From the NCBI GenBank assembly GCA_030673585.1, contig DAOVIU010000019.1, positions 1 through 9,600 of the forward strand: 9,600 nt of DNA, read 5' to 3'. This document shows positions 1-6,147 of the stretch, piece after piece. The notes under the pieces were generated by a model. The model worked only from the letters and a program-made list of their open reading frames with translations, did not search any database and was not told the origin of the DNA. The stretch's first letter is position 1; each line of letters begins with the position of its first letter. Source of the stretch: Pseudomonadota bacterium (GTDB lineage: Bacteria > Desulfobacterota > BSN033 > G020346125). Made by a program: the position numbers and the translations under genes.

Positions 1-1
1 A

Positions 2-610
2 GAGATGATGGAGCACATTAGCGATGCATTGAGTCGACAGAGGGCCGTCATTGAGACCAGGGAGCTCCTTTTCGCCGAGAGGAAGAAGAGGGAATTTTAT
101 CAATACCTCTCCATCATCGATGGCCTTACGGATTTATATAATCACCGGCACTTCCATGAACTCCTCACCCAGGAGATGGCCCGAGCCGTCCGCTACGAAC
201 ATCCCCTCAGCCTGCTCATGATCGATATCGACGACTTTAAGCGATTCAATGATTCCTTCGGCCATCCGGCAGGGGATAAGGCCCTTCAGGATATCGCGAA
301 GCTTTTTAGGGTGAATTGCCGGAAGGTGGATTACATCTGTCGGTATGGCGGTGAGGAGTTCGCCATCATTACTCCGGAGACCAGCGGGAAGAACGCGGTT
401 CATCTGGCGCGACGTTTGGTGGATAAGGCCAGGGAGATGAAGATCCAGATCTATGAGAACGCCGTCGAGGAGGGGTGTACGATCAGCATCGGCCTGGCCG
501 GTTATCCCACCGATGCAAAAACTAAAGATGACTTGATCATCCAGGCGGACAAGTACCTTCTCGAGGCTAAAAAGGCGGGGAAGGGTTGTTTCTTTCCGCC
601 CTCCCCCTGA
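2..610 (+). CDS. Diguanylate cyclase (GGDEF domain), 5'-truncated
   Basis: This is the C-terminal part of a protein that makes cyclic di-GMP from two GTP. The frame is open to the left edge, so the start and probably a sensory domain lie upstream; the ATG at position 5 is internal or at best an alternative start. Counting from that Met, residues 1-35 look like a charged coiled-coil linker, and the GGDEF domain starts at D39-G-L-T-D-L-Y-N. The metal-binding stretch MIDIDDFKRFND spans 72-83. The active-site motif is GGEEF at 115-119, which is compatible with cyclase activity. R106-K-V-D109 sits exactly five residues before it, matching the product-inhibition I-site (RxxD). The domain continues to its usual end (SIGLAGYP, then ADKYLLEAKKAGK), so the 3' end is complete. 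The next gene starts 226 bases downstream and is unrelated. Domain identity is secure; the input signal cannot be known from this window. Confidence 0.93.
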   Translation, partial: EMMEHISDALSRQRAVIETRELLFAERKKREFYQYLSIIDGLTDLYNHRHFHELLTQEMARAVRYEHPLSLLMIDIDDFKRFNDSFGHPAGDKALQDIAKLFRVNCRKVDYICRYGGEEFAIITPETSGKNAVHLARRLVDKAREMKIQIYENAVEEGCTISIGLAGYPTDAKTKDDLIIQADKYLLEAKKAGKGCFFPPSP

Positions 611-622
611 AATCCACAGGGG
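604..622 (+). other. Hairpin at the end of the GGDEF gene
   Basis: CCCCTG (604-609) and CAGGGG (617-622) form a perfect 6-bp stem with a 7-base loop, and the stop codon lies at 608-610. No T-run follows, so it is not a canonical intrinsic terminator; it may slow the polymerase or protect the transcript end. The rest of 611-836 contains no convincing gene. Confidence 0.3.
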
Positions 623-786
623 CGCTAAGGCCCTGGATATGACCCTCGGTGACGGTTCCTCCCGTCCCCCGTTTATGTTACCATTTTAGTGTTTTACCGC
701 TCACCCCTCTTTGCTCCCCATTGGGCGAAAAGGTGCGAAAACTGGATGCGATAGAGCAACGCCTTTCCCCTTCCTTCGAGGTCCCA

Positions 787-792
787 TATAAG
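787..792 (+). promoter_or_regulatory. Possible -10 element for the EamA gene
   Basis: TATAAG matches the sigma70 -10 consensus at five of six positions and lies about 45 bases before the ATG at 837. Seventeen bases upstream is only a poor -35 (TTTCCC, three of six). Weak candidate by inspection only. Confidence 0.25.
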
Positions 793-836
793 CGGAGTAA
801 AAAGGGAGAAATCCATTTTCCGAGAGGAGGGATCGA

Positions 837-1262
837 ATGAAGGCTTCCCCTTTTGTCTTCGCCTTGGCTAGCATGATTTGTTGGGGAGCTGCTCCGCTTT
901 TCGCCAAGGGCGCTATGCTGAGGATCGATCCTTGGACGGGACTGGCCATGAGGAGCTTTATCATCAGCTTCATCATGTTGATCTGGGTAATCCTCACCGG
1001 ACACATCCACCAGCTGTTCCGGGTCGAACTGTCAACCTGGGGGCTGATCTGTGCCGAGGGGTTTTTGGGCGCTCTCGTAGGCCATCTCACCTATTTCTAC
1101 GCCATTAAATATGGAACGATCTCTCGGGTGATTCCCATCGCCTCGGCATTTCCATTGGTTGCCCTTTTGGGTGGGATGCTCTTGTTTTCGGAAAGGATAA
1201 GCTGGGAGAGAGTGGTAGGCGCGATCATGATCATAGTGGGAATTATTGTTATCCGGAGATAA
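837..1262 (+). CDS. EamA/DMT-family membrane protein, single-domain (half-size)
   Basis: This is an inner-membrane protein of the drug/metabolite transporter superfamily; the substrate is unknown. At 141 residues it holds one EamA unit rather than the two repeats of typical ten-helix exporters. Five hydrophobic segments are visible at about 5-24, 34-54, 67-91, 95-117 and 124-139, ending in the basic tail IRR. Typical EamA landmarks are CWGAAPLFAKGA near the N-terminus and RVIPIASAFPLVALLGG followed by FSERISWERVVGAIMIIVGI in the second half. The ATG at 837 is preceded by a strong Shine-Dalgarno sequence, GAGGAGG (824-830), with six bases of spacing. Half-size members of this superfamily generally work as homo- or heterodimers; no partner gene is adjacent, so a homodimer is the simplest reading. 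It appears to be monocistronic. The family call is firm; the transported compound cannot be guessed. Confidence 0.88.
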   Translation: MKASPFVFALASMICWGAAPLFAKGAMLRIDPWTGLAMRSFIISFIMLIWVILTGHIHQLFRVELSTWGLICAEGFLGALVGHLTYFYAIKYGTISRVIPIASAFPLVALLGGMLLFSERISWERVVGAIMIIVGIIVIRR

Positions 1263-1295
1263 TCCCGACTTTCTCATTGTGGACGCGGTAAGAAT

Positions 1296-1314
1296 CCGAT
1301 AAAATTTTTATCGG
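1296..1314. repeat. 19-bp near-perfect palindrome between genes
   Basis: CCGATAAAA (1296-1304) and TTTTATCGG (1306-1314) are perfect 9-bp inverted arms around a single central T. It lies 34 bases after the EamA stop and 136 bases before the nuclease ATG. With essentially no loop it is better suited to binding a dimeric regulator as DNA than to acting as an RNA hairpin, and no T-run follows. No regulator gene is next to it. The rest of 1263-1449 shows no clear promoter. Confidence 0.5.
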
Positions 1315-1449
1315 CGAGGAGCCCGAGGGAATTCTGAAAACGGAGCTCTTGGCAGTTCGATAGGTCCTCCGACCATTCTAAAGTTGGCTTCACGAGGAAG
1401 TCCTTTCCCCATTCTTGCCCAGATCGTTACAGTGAGATCCATGAGATAG

Positions 1450-2361
1450 ATGAAGGAATTCGTAAACGAATTTTCGTGGTCCAAATCCAGGGATGAAAGC
1501 TTTCAGATCTGCCTCAGACAGTATTATTTCAATTACTACGGATACTGGAACGGATGGCTGGATGATGCCCCTTTACGCACCCGTCAAATCTACATCCTGA
1601 AAAATCTGAAGACTCGGCAGATGTGGGCCGGCGAAAAGGTCCATCAGTGCATTGAACGGACCATCAAGAACCTGCAGAGGGGGATTCCCATCCTTGATAT
1701 AGATCAGATCGTATCCATCACCCTCAACAGGATGAGGGCCAACTTCAAATCCTCCAAGATAAAGCATTACCTTCGGAGGCCCAAGAGCTGTGCCCTTTTT
1801 GAACACGAATACGATCTGGGTATCCCCGATGAGTTATGGAGGGAGACGGCCCGTAATGTGGAACTGTGCCTGAGGAACTTCTACAATTCGGAGATATTCC
1901 GGGAGCTGAAAGAAATCCCTCCAGGCCGTTGGCTGGAGACGGAGCAGTTTTCGCATTTCATATTCGAGGGAGTAAAGATCTGGGCCGTTATGGATTGTTG
2001 TTTCAGATCTGATTCCGGCATCACTATCATCGATTGGAAGACGGGAACGAGCACCACCGAGGATAACTCCATTCAGTTATCCTGTTATGCCCTGTATGTG
2101 TTGGAGAGGTGGGGGATCGATCCCACGAAGATAAAGATCATCGAGTATAACCTGTCCACCGATACTCCAAAGGATTTCTTCGTTACGAGGGGGAACATCG
2201 CGGATATAAAGGGTTACGTTCAGGGAAGTATTGCCGACATGAGATCCCTCCTCATGGATGTGAAGGCTAATATTCCGAAGGACGAATCGTTCTTCAAACC
2301 CGTCGACGATAGACGGATTAGCGATAGGTGTAATTTCAGGAGAATCTGTAAGGGGAGGTGA
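1450..2361 (+). CDS. PD-(D/E)XK nuclease family protein (RecB/Cas4-like) with incomplete Fe-S cysteine set
   Basis: A 303-residue protein with the ordered motifs of the RecB/AddB/Cas4 nuclease branch. The N-terminal FSWSKSRDESFQICLRQYYF carries the usual first cysteine (C21). G61-E-K-V-H65 is the G-x3-H motif, D182 (AVMD) and D195-W-K197-T-G are the catalytic acid and D-x-K motifs, and Q209-x3-Y213 is the Q-x3-Y motif. The C-terminus reads S291-D-R-C294-N-F-R-R-I-C300. The family's Fe-S pattern there is normally C-x2-C-x5-C, so serine replaces one of four cluster cysteines. The metal-site residues are intact, so it is probably a Mg-dependent DNA nuclease; a stable 4Fe-4S cluster is doubtful. 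The codon before the ATG is a stop (TAG, 1447-1449), which excludes an upstream start; the Shine-Dalgarno is weak. No helicase or cas genes adjoin it. The next gene starts ten bases downstream, suggesting co-transcription. The superfamily is certain, the role unknown. Confidence 0.85.
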   Translation: MKEFVNEFSWSKSRDESFQICLRQYYFNYYGYWNGWLDDAPLRTRQIYILKNLKTRQMWAGEKVHQCIERTIKNLQRGIPILDIDQIVSITLNRMRANFKSSKIKHYLRRPKSCALFEHEYDLGIPDELWRETARNVELCLRNFYNSEIFRELKEIPPGRWLETEQFSHFIFEGVKIWAVMDCCFRSDSGITIIDWKTGTSTTEDNSIQLSCYALYVLERWGIDPTKIKIIEYNLSTDTPKDFFVTRGNIADIKGYVQGSIADMRSLLMDVKANIPKDESFFKPVDDRRISDRCNFRRICKGR

Positions 2362-2371
2362 ATAATCGAGG

Positions 2372-2689
2372 GTGCTTAAAGCAATGTGGATGGAAGAACA
2401 TCTCTATCGGTATTGGTACTTTTACTATTTCCCCCCCGTGGTTTGGTATTTCATCATAGCCGGAAACGTGATCCTCGAACATGGCGAAGGGATTTCGAGC
2501 ATGTTTGCCCTTGTTTCCCTGGCACAGCTCATTATCATAGGTCTGGTCATCCCCAAATTTATCCTTGGGCTCATGTCAAAAATAGAGGTGTTGGAAAGGG
2601 AAGGAAGGGCGTACCTCAAACTGTTACGCAAACTGGAGCGGAAGGGAGTCATTGAGGGGGATGGGATGGGAGGCTTTACCGTGCCATGA
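2372..2689 (+). CDS. Small two-helix membrane protein, unknown function
   Basis: I do not recognise this 105-residue protein. An aromatic N-terminus (YRYWYFYYFPPVVWYF) opens a first membrane helix at about 14-34, and a second spans about 43-67. A charged cytoplasmic-looking tail follows, with a short amphipathic helix (REGRAYLKLLRKLERKG) and a Gly-rich end (GDGMGGFTVP) that faintly resembles the helix and wing of a winged-helix fold; that is a guess. The GTG at 2372 is ten bases after the nuclease stop, and the GGGGAGG at 2352-2358 lies 13 bases before it. ATG codons at 2384 and 2390 are in frame, and GAGGG at 2368-2372 suits the one at 2384, so the true start may be four or six codons later. 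Tight spacing suggests co-transcription with the nuclease; a functional link is only inferred. Confidence 0.65.
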   Translation: MLKAMWMEEHLYRYWYFYYFPPVVWYFIIAGNVILEHGEGISSMFALVSLAQLIIIGLVIPKFILGLMSKIEVLEREGRAYLKLLRKLERKGVIEGDGMGGFTVP

Positions 2690-2780
2690 AGGGGTGGAGC
2701 CAGAGCGACCGTTTATTGCGAACCCATCGCCCGGCTCGGGGGAAATGGGGAAAATTTGGGGAGACGACGAATAGGGGGAA

Positions 2781-2813
2781 AAGGGATATCCTATTCCCTT
2801 CTCGTGGGATATC
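2781..2813. repeat. Hairpin and direct repeat upstream of the small acidic gene
   Basis: AAGGGA (2781-2786) and TCCCTT (2795-2800) can form a 6-bp stem with an 8-base loop. The octamer GGGATATC occurs at 2783-2790 and again at 2806-2813, 23 bases apart from start to start. No T-run follows, so a standard terminator is unlikely. The pair lies 43 bases before the GTG start at 2856 and could be a regulator site; chance is possible. Confidence 0.3.
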
Positions 2814-2855
2814 ATGCGGTCATGAAATGAAAGCTTCTTTCGAAGGGGGAAACCG

Positions 2856-3107
2856 GTGGGAGTAGCTGAAAGAAGGGAGTACCTATCTTCCGCCTCCGAA
2901 AATCTCGAGGCGGCCAAGCAAAGCCTGGAAAACCTCATTCTGGATGTGGAAAACCTTTTGGAGGATTGGCGGGAGAACATAGATTTCCTTCCCGAGGATT
3001 CTGAGGACATGGATGAACACCAGGAGAAGATCGATAACTATGAAGAGATATTGAGCAGCCTAGAAGAGGCTAAAGGCATCATTGGGGATATCGCGTTGGA
3101 ACCATGA
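2856..3107 (+). CDS. Small acidic coiled-coil protein, unknown function
   Basis: An 83-residue soluble protein of no family I recognise. It is strongly acidic and almost entirely predicted helix with heptad-like leucine spacing (LSSASENLEAAKQSLENLIL, then VENLLEDWRENIDFL). A short acidic break follows (PEDSEDMDEHQEK), then a second helix (YEEILSSLEEAKGIIGDIAL). This suggests a two-helix hairpin that packs on itself or on a partner. The GTG start at 2856 has a good Shine-Dalgarno sequence, AAGGGGGA (2843-2850), with five bases of spacing, which supports translation despite the small size. It lies 166 bases after the two-helix membrane protein gene and 63 bases before the 180-residue gene, in the same direction. 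It has no cysteines, signal peptide or membrane segment. Confidence 0.65.
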   Translation: MGVAERREYLSSASENLEAAKQSLENLILDVENLLEDWRENIDFLPEDSEDMDEHQEKIDNYEEILSSLEEAKGIIGDIALEP

Positions 3108-3170
3108 ATCCGTTGGGCCCGAAAAGGTGAGTTGCCCGATGGGGGAATGGGTTTAAGGGGGGCTCAAAAT

Positions 3171-3713
3171 ATGGGGGAGATCAAAAGCACGTGGGACATT
3201 GTATTGGAAAAAACCAGAGGGATGGAGATCACCTCCGGAGATAGGGAGAGGATTAAGAGAGAGGGACTGGCTTCCAAAATCCACGCGACCTTCCATGGGT
3301 ATATGGATGCCCGGGGAAATCAGGAATACCTTCAGGGGGAGTTGAAGGGGCTGCGGGTAGAGGAGAGGGAAGTCATAGAGAGGGAGCTCTTTTTAACGCT
3401 GGTGGATGCCGTTGATCTGTCCAAGGATAACGACAAGGTCATCACGGGCATTGAAGCCGTGAAGGGAAGAGCGGTGGCCAAGACTCTGGAAAAGCTTCGC
3501 CTTTTGGCATCGGAGTTTAAGGCCTCCAGGGACGAAAAGGCGAGACAAATCGAGGAGGTTTTTCGCCGCAGGCTTGCCGCCATGGGAATATCCGGGTCGG
3601 CGGTTCAACCAGGTCTTGAGGGGAAAGAGGAATGGATTGCGGCTATGGAAGGGCTTCAAAGGGATTACGGGAATCGATTGAGGGCGCTCAAGGGGGAGTT
3701 GTTGAATTCATAA
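3171..3713 (+). CDS. Uncharacterised 180-residue helical protein (EIKST N-terminus)
   Basis: A soluble, highly charged, mostly helical protein. It opens with MGEIKSTWDIVLEKTRGMEIT followed by GDRERIKREGLASKI. From memory, this resembles a family of uncharacterised proteins in anaerobic deltaproteobacteria and relatives that begin with E-I-K-S-(T/A) and E-(K/R)-T; I cannot confirm that here. A long helical region (LRVEEREVIERELFLTLVDAVDL, then VKGRAVAKTLEKLRLLASEF and DEKARQIEEVFRRRLAAMGI) fills the middle. There are no cysteines, membrane segments or nucleotide-binding motifs. I chose the ATG at 3171 because AAGGGGGG (3155-3162) lies eight bases before it and because it yields the recognisable N-terminus; the upstream in-frame TTG at 3132 would add 13 poorly coding residues. 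The stop codon overlaps the end of the convergent hydrolase gene by six bases. Confidence 0.72.
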   Translation: MGEIKSTWDIVLEKTRGMEITSGDRERIKREGLASKIHATFHGYMDARGNQEYLQGELKGLRVEEREVIERELFLTLVDAVDLSKDNDKVITGIEAVKGRAVAKTLEKLRLLASEFKASRDEKARQIEEVFRRRLAAMGISGSAVQPGLEGKEEWIAAMEGLQRDYGNRLRALKGELLNS

Positions 3714-4374
3714 AAGGGGGAAGTAATTCTCCCGGATAGAATTGAAATTCCGCAGCACTGATTCTCGTCCCATGATGATCTCTCCATGTCCCGGAAGAAA
3801 GACCTCGATATCCAGTTGAGATAGCCTCTGAATACTGTGCTTCAACTGGTTCGCATCGCCTCCTGGAAAATCCGTCCTCCCCACACCGCCGGAGAATATT
3901 ACGTCCCCTGAGATGAGCGCTTTCTGTTTTGGCCAATAGAGACAGAGGGAGCCCGGGGAGTGTCCAGGGGTATGGTAGACCTGCAGGTCGATCTTCCCCA
4001 GGTTAAGGGTCCCCTCCCGGAGGTAGAAATCGGCCCGGTAACGGGGGGGTGTCGTCCCCATCATTTCGTAGAGGGCTTTTCCATGATCGTGCAGGTACCG
4101 CTCTTCCTCTTGGTGCATGGCCATGGGGATGTGGAATTCCATAAATTGCGAAAGGGCCTCGAAGTGATCCAGATGGCAATGGGTGCTTAATGATGAGGCC
4201 CAGGTCTTGGGGGCTCAGGCCGTCTTCTTCCATGGAGGCCAATAGCCTTTCGAGGTGTTTGAGGTGGCCGACATCGATGAGGACGGTAACAGCTCCCCCT
4301 ATGATATAGCTATTGCAATTATTCTCGAAGGGATTTTGCCACGGGTAGTAGAAGAAGTCCTTTTCTATAATCAT
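3708..4374 (-). pseudogene. Metallo-beta-lactamase-fold hydrolase, interrupted by a one-base frameshift
   Basis: This is a glyoxalase-II-like hydrolase in two frames. Frame one runs from the ATG at 4374 (MIIEKDFFYYPWQNPF, then NNCNSYIIGGAVTVLIDVGH) to LGLII near 4189. The fold then continues in another frame to the stop at 3708. Removing one base, best the C at 4186 (G on the coding strand), restores I-N-T-H-C-H-L-D-H and a single 221-residue protein. Numbered on that product, the metal ligands are all present: H65, H67, D69, H70, H138 (HTPGHSPG), D157 (SGD) and H196 (PGHG); VGRTDFPGGD at 164-173 is typical of the family. A strong Shine-Dalgarno, GGGAGGAGGT (4395-4386), lies 11 bases before the ATG. 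As written the protein is dead, lacking its metal site, unless the extra base is a sequence error. It is 40% smaller when translated from either piece alone. Glutathione-thioester or other ester substrates are possible. Confidence 0.85.
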
Positions 4375-4527
4375 GGGATCGAAGTACCTCCTCCCTTCAC
4401 ATCGAAACGGCCCGGGCTAAGACCAACTGAGGCACTGCCAGTGAGTCCCTTTTTCGCCCTTGCGGCTGACTTTCCCTCCCCCAATGGGGTGGAAATGTCC
4501 AGGTGAGTGGTTTATATTTGCTATTAG

Positions 4528-4556
4528 ATTTTATTCATTTTTCATCCGAAGGGCAA
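4528..4556 (-). promoter_or_regulatory. Sigma70-like promoter for the minus-strand hydrolase
   Basis: On the minus strand TTGCCC (4556-4551; four of six to consensus) is followed after exactly 17 bases by TAAAAT (4533-4528; five of six). Transcription would start near 4521 and give a leader of roughly 145 bases before the ATG at 4374. The -35 overlaps a small GGGC/GCCC hairpin (4551-4563). Within 4375-4605 no comparably good plus-strand promoter was seen for the divergent hydrolase. Confidence 0.5.
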
Positions 4557-4605
4557 TGCGCCCTCCCTTTCGTTTCCTAAAGGGCTCGTGTTGAAGGCTG
4601 GAGAA

Positions 4606-5253
4606 ATGGTACTAAAACAGTACGAAGTGGGTAACTTCGCCGTTTTCGCATACCTGGTTGGGGATGAGGAGGCCGGGAAGGGCTTGATAATTGATCCAGC
4701 CGATGAGACCGAGATGTTGATCAACGAGGCGGAGAAATTCGGGCTCGAGATCACCTATATCGTCAACACCCATAGCCACGTTGACCATATCATGGGAAAT
4801 GCAGAGATGAAGCGGAGAACGGGGGCCAAGATTATCGTCCATGAAGCTGAGGAGGAATGGCTGGTCCATACCCCCTCCTCCATGCTCGACATGTTCGGGG
4901 CCGAGCCCTCTCCCCCGGCAGATATGACCGTCAAGGAAGGCGACTCCATCACAGTGGGAAGAGCCTCCATGAGAGTGATTCATACCCCTGGTCACTCCCC
5001 AGGTGGAGTAGGCCTCCACGGGGATGGGGTGGTCTTTACGGGGGACACCTTGTTCGTGGGGTCGGTAGGAAGGACCGATTTCCCCTATGCTTCATGGGAG
5101 CAATTGGAGCATTCCATCAGAACAAAGCTCTACGCCCTGCCGGGGCAAACCATCGTATATCCGGGCCATAATTATGGATTTTCCCCTTCCTCCACCATCG
5201 GCGAGGAGATGCTCAACAATCAGTTCGTGAGGGGGATAGGGGGGCCATCGTAA
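4606..5253 (+). CDS. Metallo-beta-lactamase-fold hydrolase (glyoxalase-II/YcbL-like)
   Basis: An intact 215-residue cytoplasmic MBL hydrolase. Numbered from the ATG at 4606, the metal-binding motif T-H-S-H-V-D-H is at 55-61 (H56, H58, D60, H61). H130 lies in HTPGHSPGG, D147 in FTGDTLF, and H188 in YPGHNYG, so both metal sites are complete. VGRTDFPYAS follows the bridging Asp, as in YcbL and short glyoxalase-II-like enzymes. The N-terminus (MVLKQYEVGNFAVFAYLVGD) begins as this family usually does, and GAAGG (4593-4597) gives eight bases of spacing. That is why I prefer this ATG over the in-frame GTG at 4588 and TTG at 4591. It is shorter than classical glyoxalase II because the C-terminal glutathione-binding domain is missing, so a glutathione thioester substrate is uncertain. 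It is divergent from the frameshifted relative and ends four bases from the convergent DUF3047-type gene. Confidence 0.92.
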   Translation: MVLKQYEVGNFAVFAYLVGDEEAGKGLIIDPADETEMLINEAEKFGLEITYIVNTHSHVDHIMGNAEMKRRTGAKIIVHEAEEEWLVHTPSSMLDMFGAEPSPPADMTVKEGDSITVGRASMRVIHTPGHSPGGVGLHGDGVVFTGDTLFVGSVGRTDFPYASWEQLEHSIRTKLYALPGQTIVYPGHNYGFSPSSTIGEEMLNNQFVRGIGGPS

Positions 5254-5257
5254 AATC

Positions 5258-6016
5258 TCAACGGCTTCTCAGGGAGATCTCCCCATAGTAGGCCGTTACG
5301 TCCTCGTTGCTCTGGTCGGAATCCGTCTGAATGCCAACGGCAAGGATTCCCTCTGGCTCCGTGCCGAAGGCAGCCTTATAGTCATCCACGAGGTTTCTCT
5401 TCTCCCATATCCATCGATTTGTCTTGCGCTCTCCGCTCTCCAGGACAATGACCTTGGAATGTTTCACCGAGGGATTATCGAGGATTCGTCCCTTCTCGAT
5501 CCTGTTTCCCCAAATGTAGTCTAATCTGGGCCCAAAGGGGTCGTTTCTCCTGGTGATTCGGCTTATCAAATAATCGAGGCCATACCATGGGGGCATCTCA
5601 TCGGCCCCGGTTTGAAATACGACGATGACCCGAGCCGCGCTGTCATTCCGGTCTTTTCGAGTCTCTATGGCCTGTCGGATGACGTTGCTGATCTTCCATT
5701 TCCAGGAAATGATGGGATAGTCCTTCAGCTCCGCCTTCACCTCCCTGAAGAGACAGGAGGAGGTCCCGATACCCTTGGCCTTGAGGACGTATTTGCCGCG
5801 ATATTTGACGACCTGGTAACTGGTGGAGGGGGTATTGAAATAGGTTACGGTCTTCCAGCCCTTGGGACTCCCGTCGGCCTCTTTTCCCGCGACGAATTTC
5901 CCAATGACTATGCGATTTGCCACCCCCGAAAAGGAGGTGGTTTCAAGGAAAAGGGGGATTATGAATATGAAAAGGATGAAAATCAAGGTTTTCCCTGCTC
6001 TGGAAGGCGTCGACAC
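5258..6016 (-). CDS. Exported DUF3047-family protein
   Basis: A 252-residue protein whose sequence fits the uncharacterised DUF3047 family; the assignment is from memory of its motifs. They are ISWKWKI (103-109), KDRNDSAARVIVVF (121-134), YIWGN (167-171), EKRNLVDDYKAAFG (205-218) and VGIQTDSDQSNEDVTAYYGEI (227-247, acidic). An N-terminal hydrophobic stretch (about 10-30, TLIFILFIFIIPLFL) is a signal peptide or anchor, so it acts in the envelope. I chose the GTG at 6016: AGGGGG (6031-6026) lies nine bases before it, it puts the hydrophobic segment at the N-terminus, and a good promoter ends just upstream. The longer frame from 6205 would prepend 63 residues of non-family sequence and start inside that promoter's upstream region. 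It is last in the minus-strand block, after sfsA. DUF3047 proteins have no established biochemical function. Confidence 0.82.
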   Translation of the reverse strand: MSTPSRAGKTLIFILFIFIIPLFLETTSFSGVANRIVIGKFVAGKEADGSPKGWKTVTYFNTPSTSYQVVKYRGKYVLKAKGIGTSSCLFREVKAELKDYPIISWKWKISNVIRQAIETRKDRNDSAARVIVVFQTGADEMPPWYGLDYLISRITRRNDPFGPRLDYIWGNRIEKGRILDNPSVKHSKVIVLESGERKTNRWIWEKRNLVDDYKAAFGTEPEGILAVGIQTDSDQSNEDVTAYYGEISLRSR

Positions 6017-6038
6017 GAAATCCAACCCCCTACGGGGT

Positions 6039-6067
6039 AATCTATTTGATTGTTGATTCAGCGTCAA
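6039..6067 (-). promoter_or_regulatory. Sigma70-like promoter for the DUF3047-type gene
   Basis: On the minus strand TTGACG (6067-6062; five of six to consensus) is followed after exactly 17 bases by TAGATT (6044-6039; four of six). A start near 6032 would place the AGGGGG ribosome-binding site almost at the 5' end of a very short leader before the GTG at 6016. This supports the shorter gene model and independent expression from sfsA. Confidence 0.6.
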
Positions 6068-6101
6068 GCCCGTTTCCGTGTGGCCATGTAAATCAGAGCA
6101 C

Positions 6102-6115
6102 TGGGGACGCCCCCA
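6102..6115 (-). other. Small GC hairpin after sfsA
   Basis: TGGGG (6102-6106) and CCCCA (6111-6115) form a 5-bp stem with a 4-base loop, 33 bases beyond the sfsA stop on the minus strand. It has no T-run in that direction, so it is at most a weak transcription-pausing element separating sfsA from the promoter of the next gene. Confidence 0.25.
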
Positions 6116-6147
6116 TCCGTTTTCAAATGTGAAGGAGTTATTGGGCG

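Noticed and set aside
649..1090. Open frames between the GGDEF and EamA genes (649-840 plus; 678-1010 and 701-1090 minus)
   Set aside because: They have no recognisable domain, low-complexity Pro/Ser/Arg-rich translations, no ribosome sites, and overlap the well-supported EamA gene.
1450..2361. Cas4 of a CRISPR system
   Set aside because: The fold family matches, but the window has no cas1, cas2 or other cas genes and no repeat array, and the cluster cysteine set is incomplete.
3132..3170. TTG start at 3132 for the 180-residue protein
   Set aside because: No ribosome site in a good position, and the 13 added residues (mostly Gly) precede a much better ATG with AAGGGGGG upstream.
4180..4192. 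Programmed ribosomal frameshifting in the MBL gene
   Set aside because: No slippery heptamer or known +1 signal is visible, and a plain one-base insertion explains the data.
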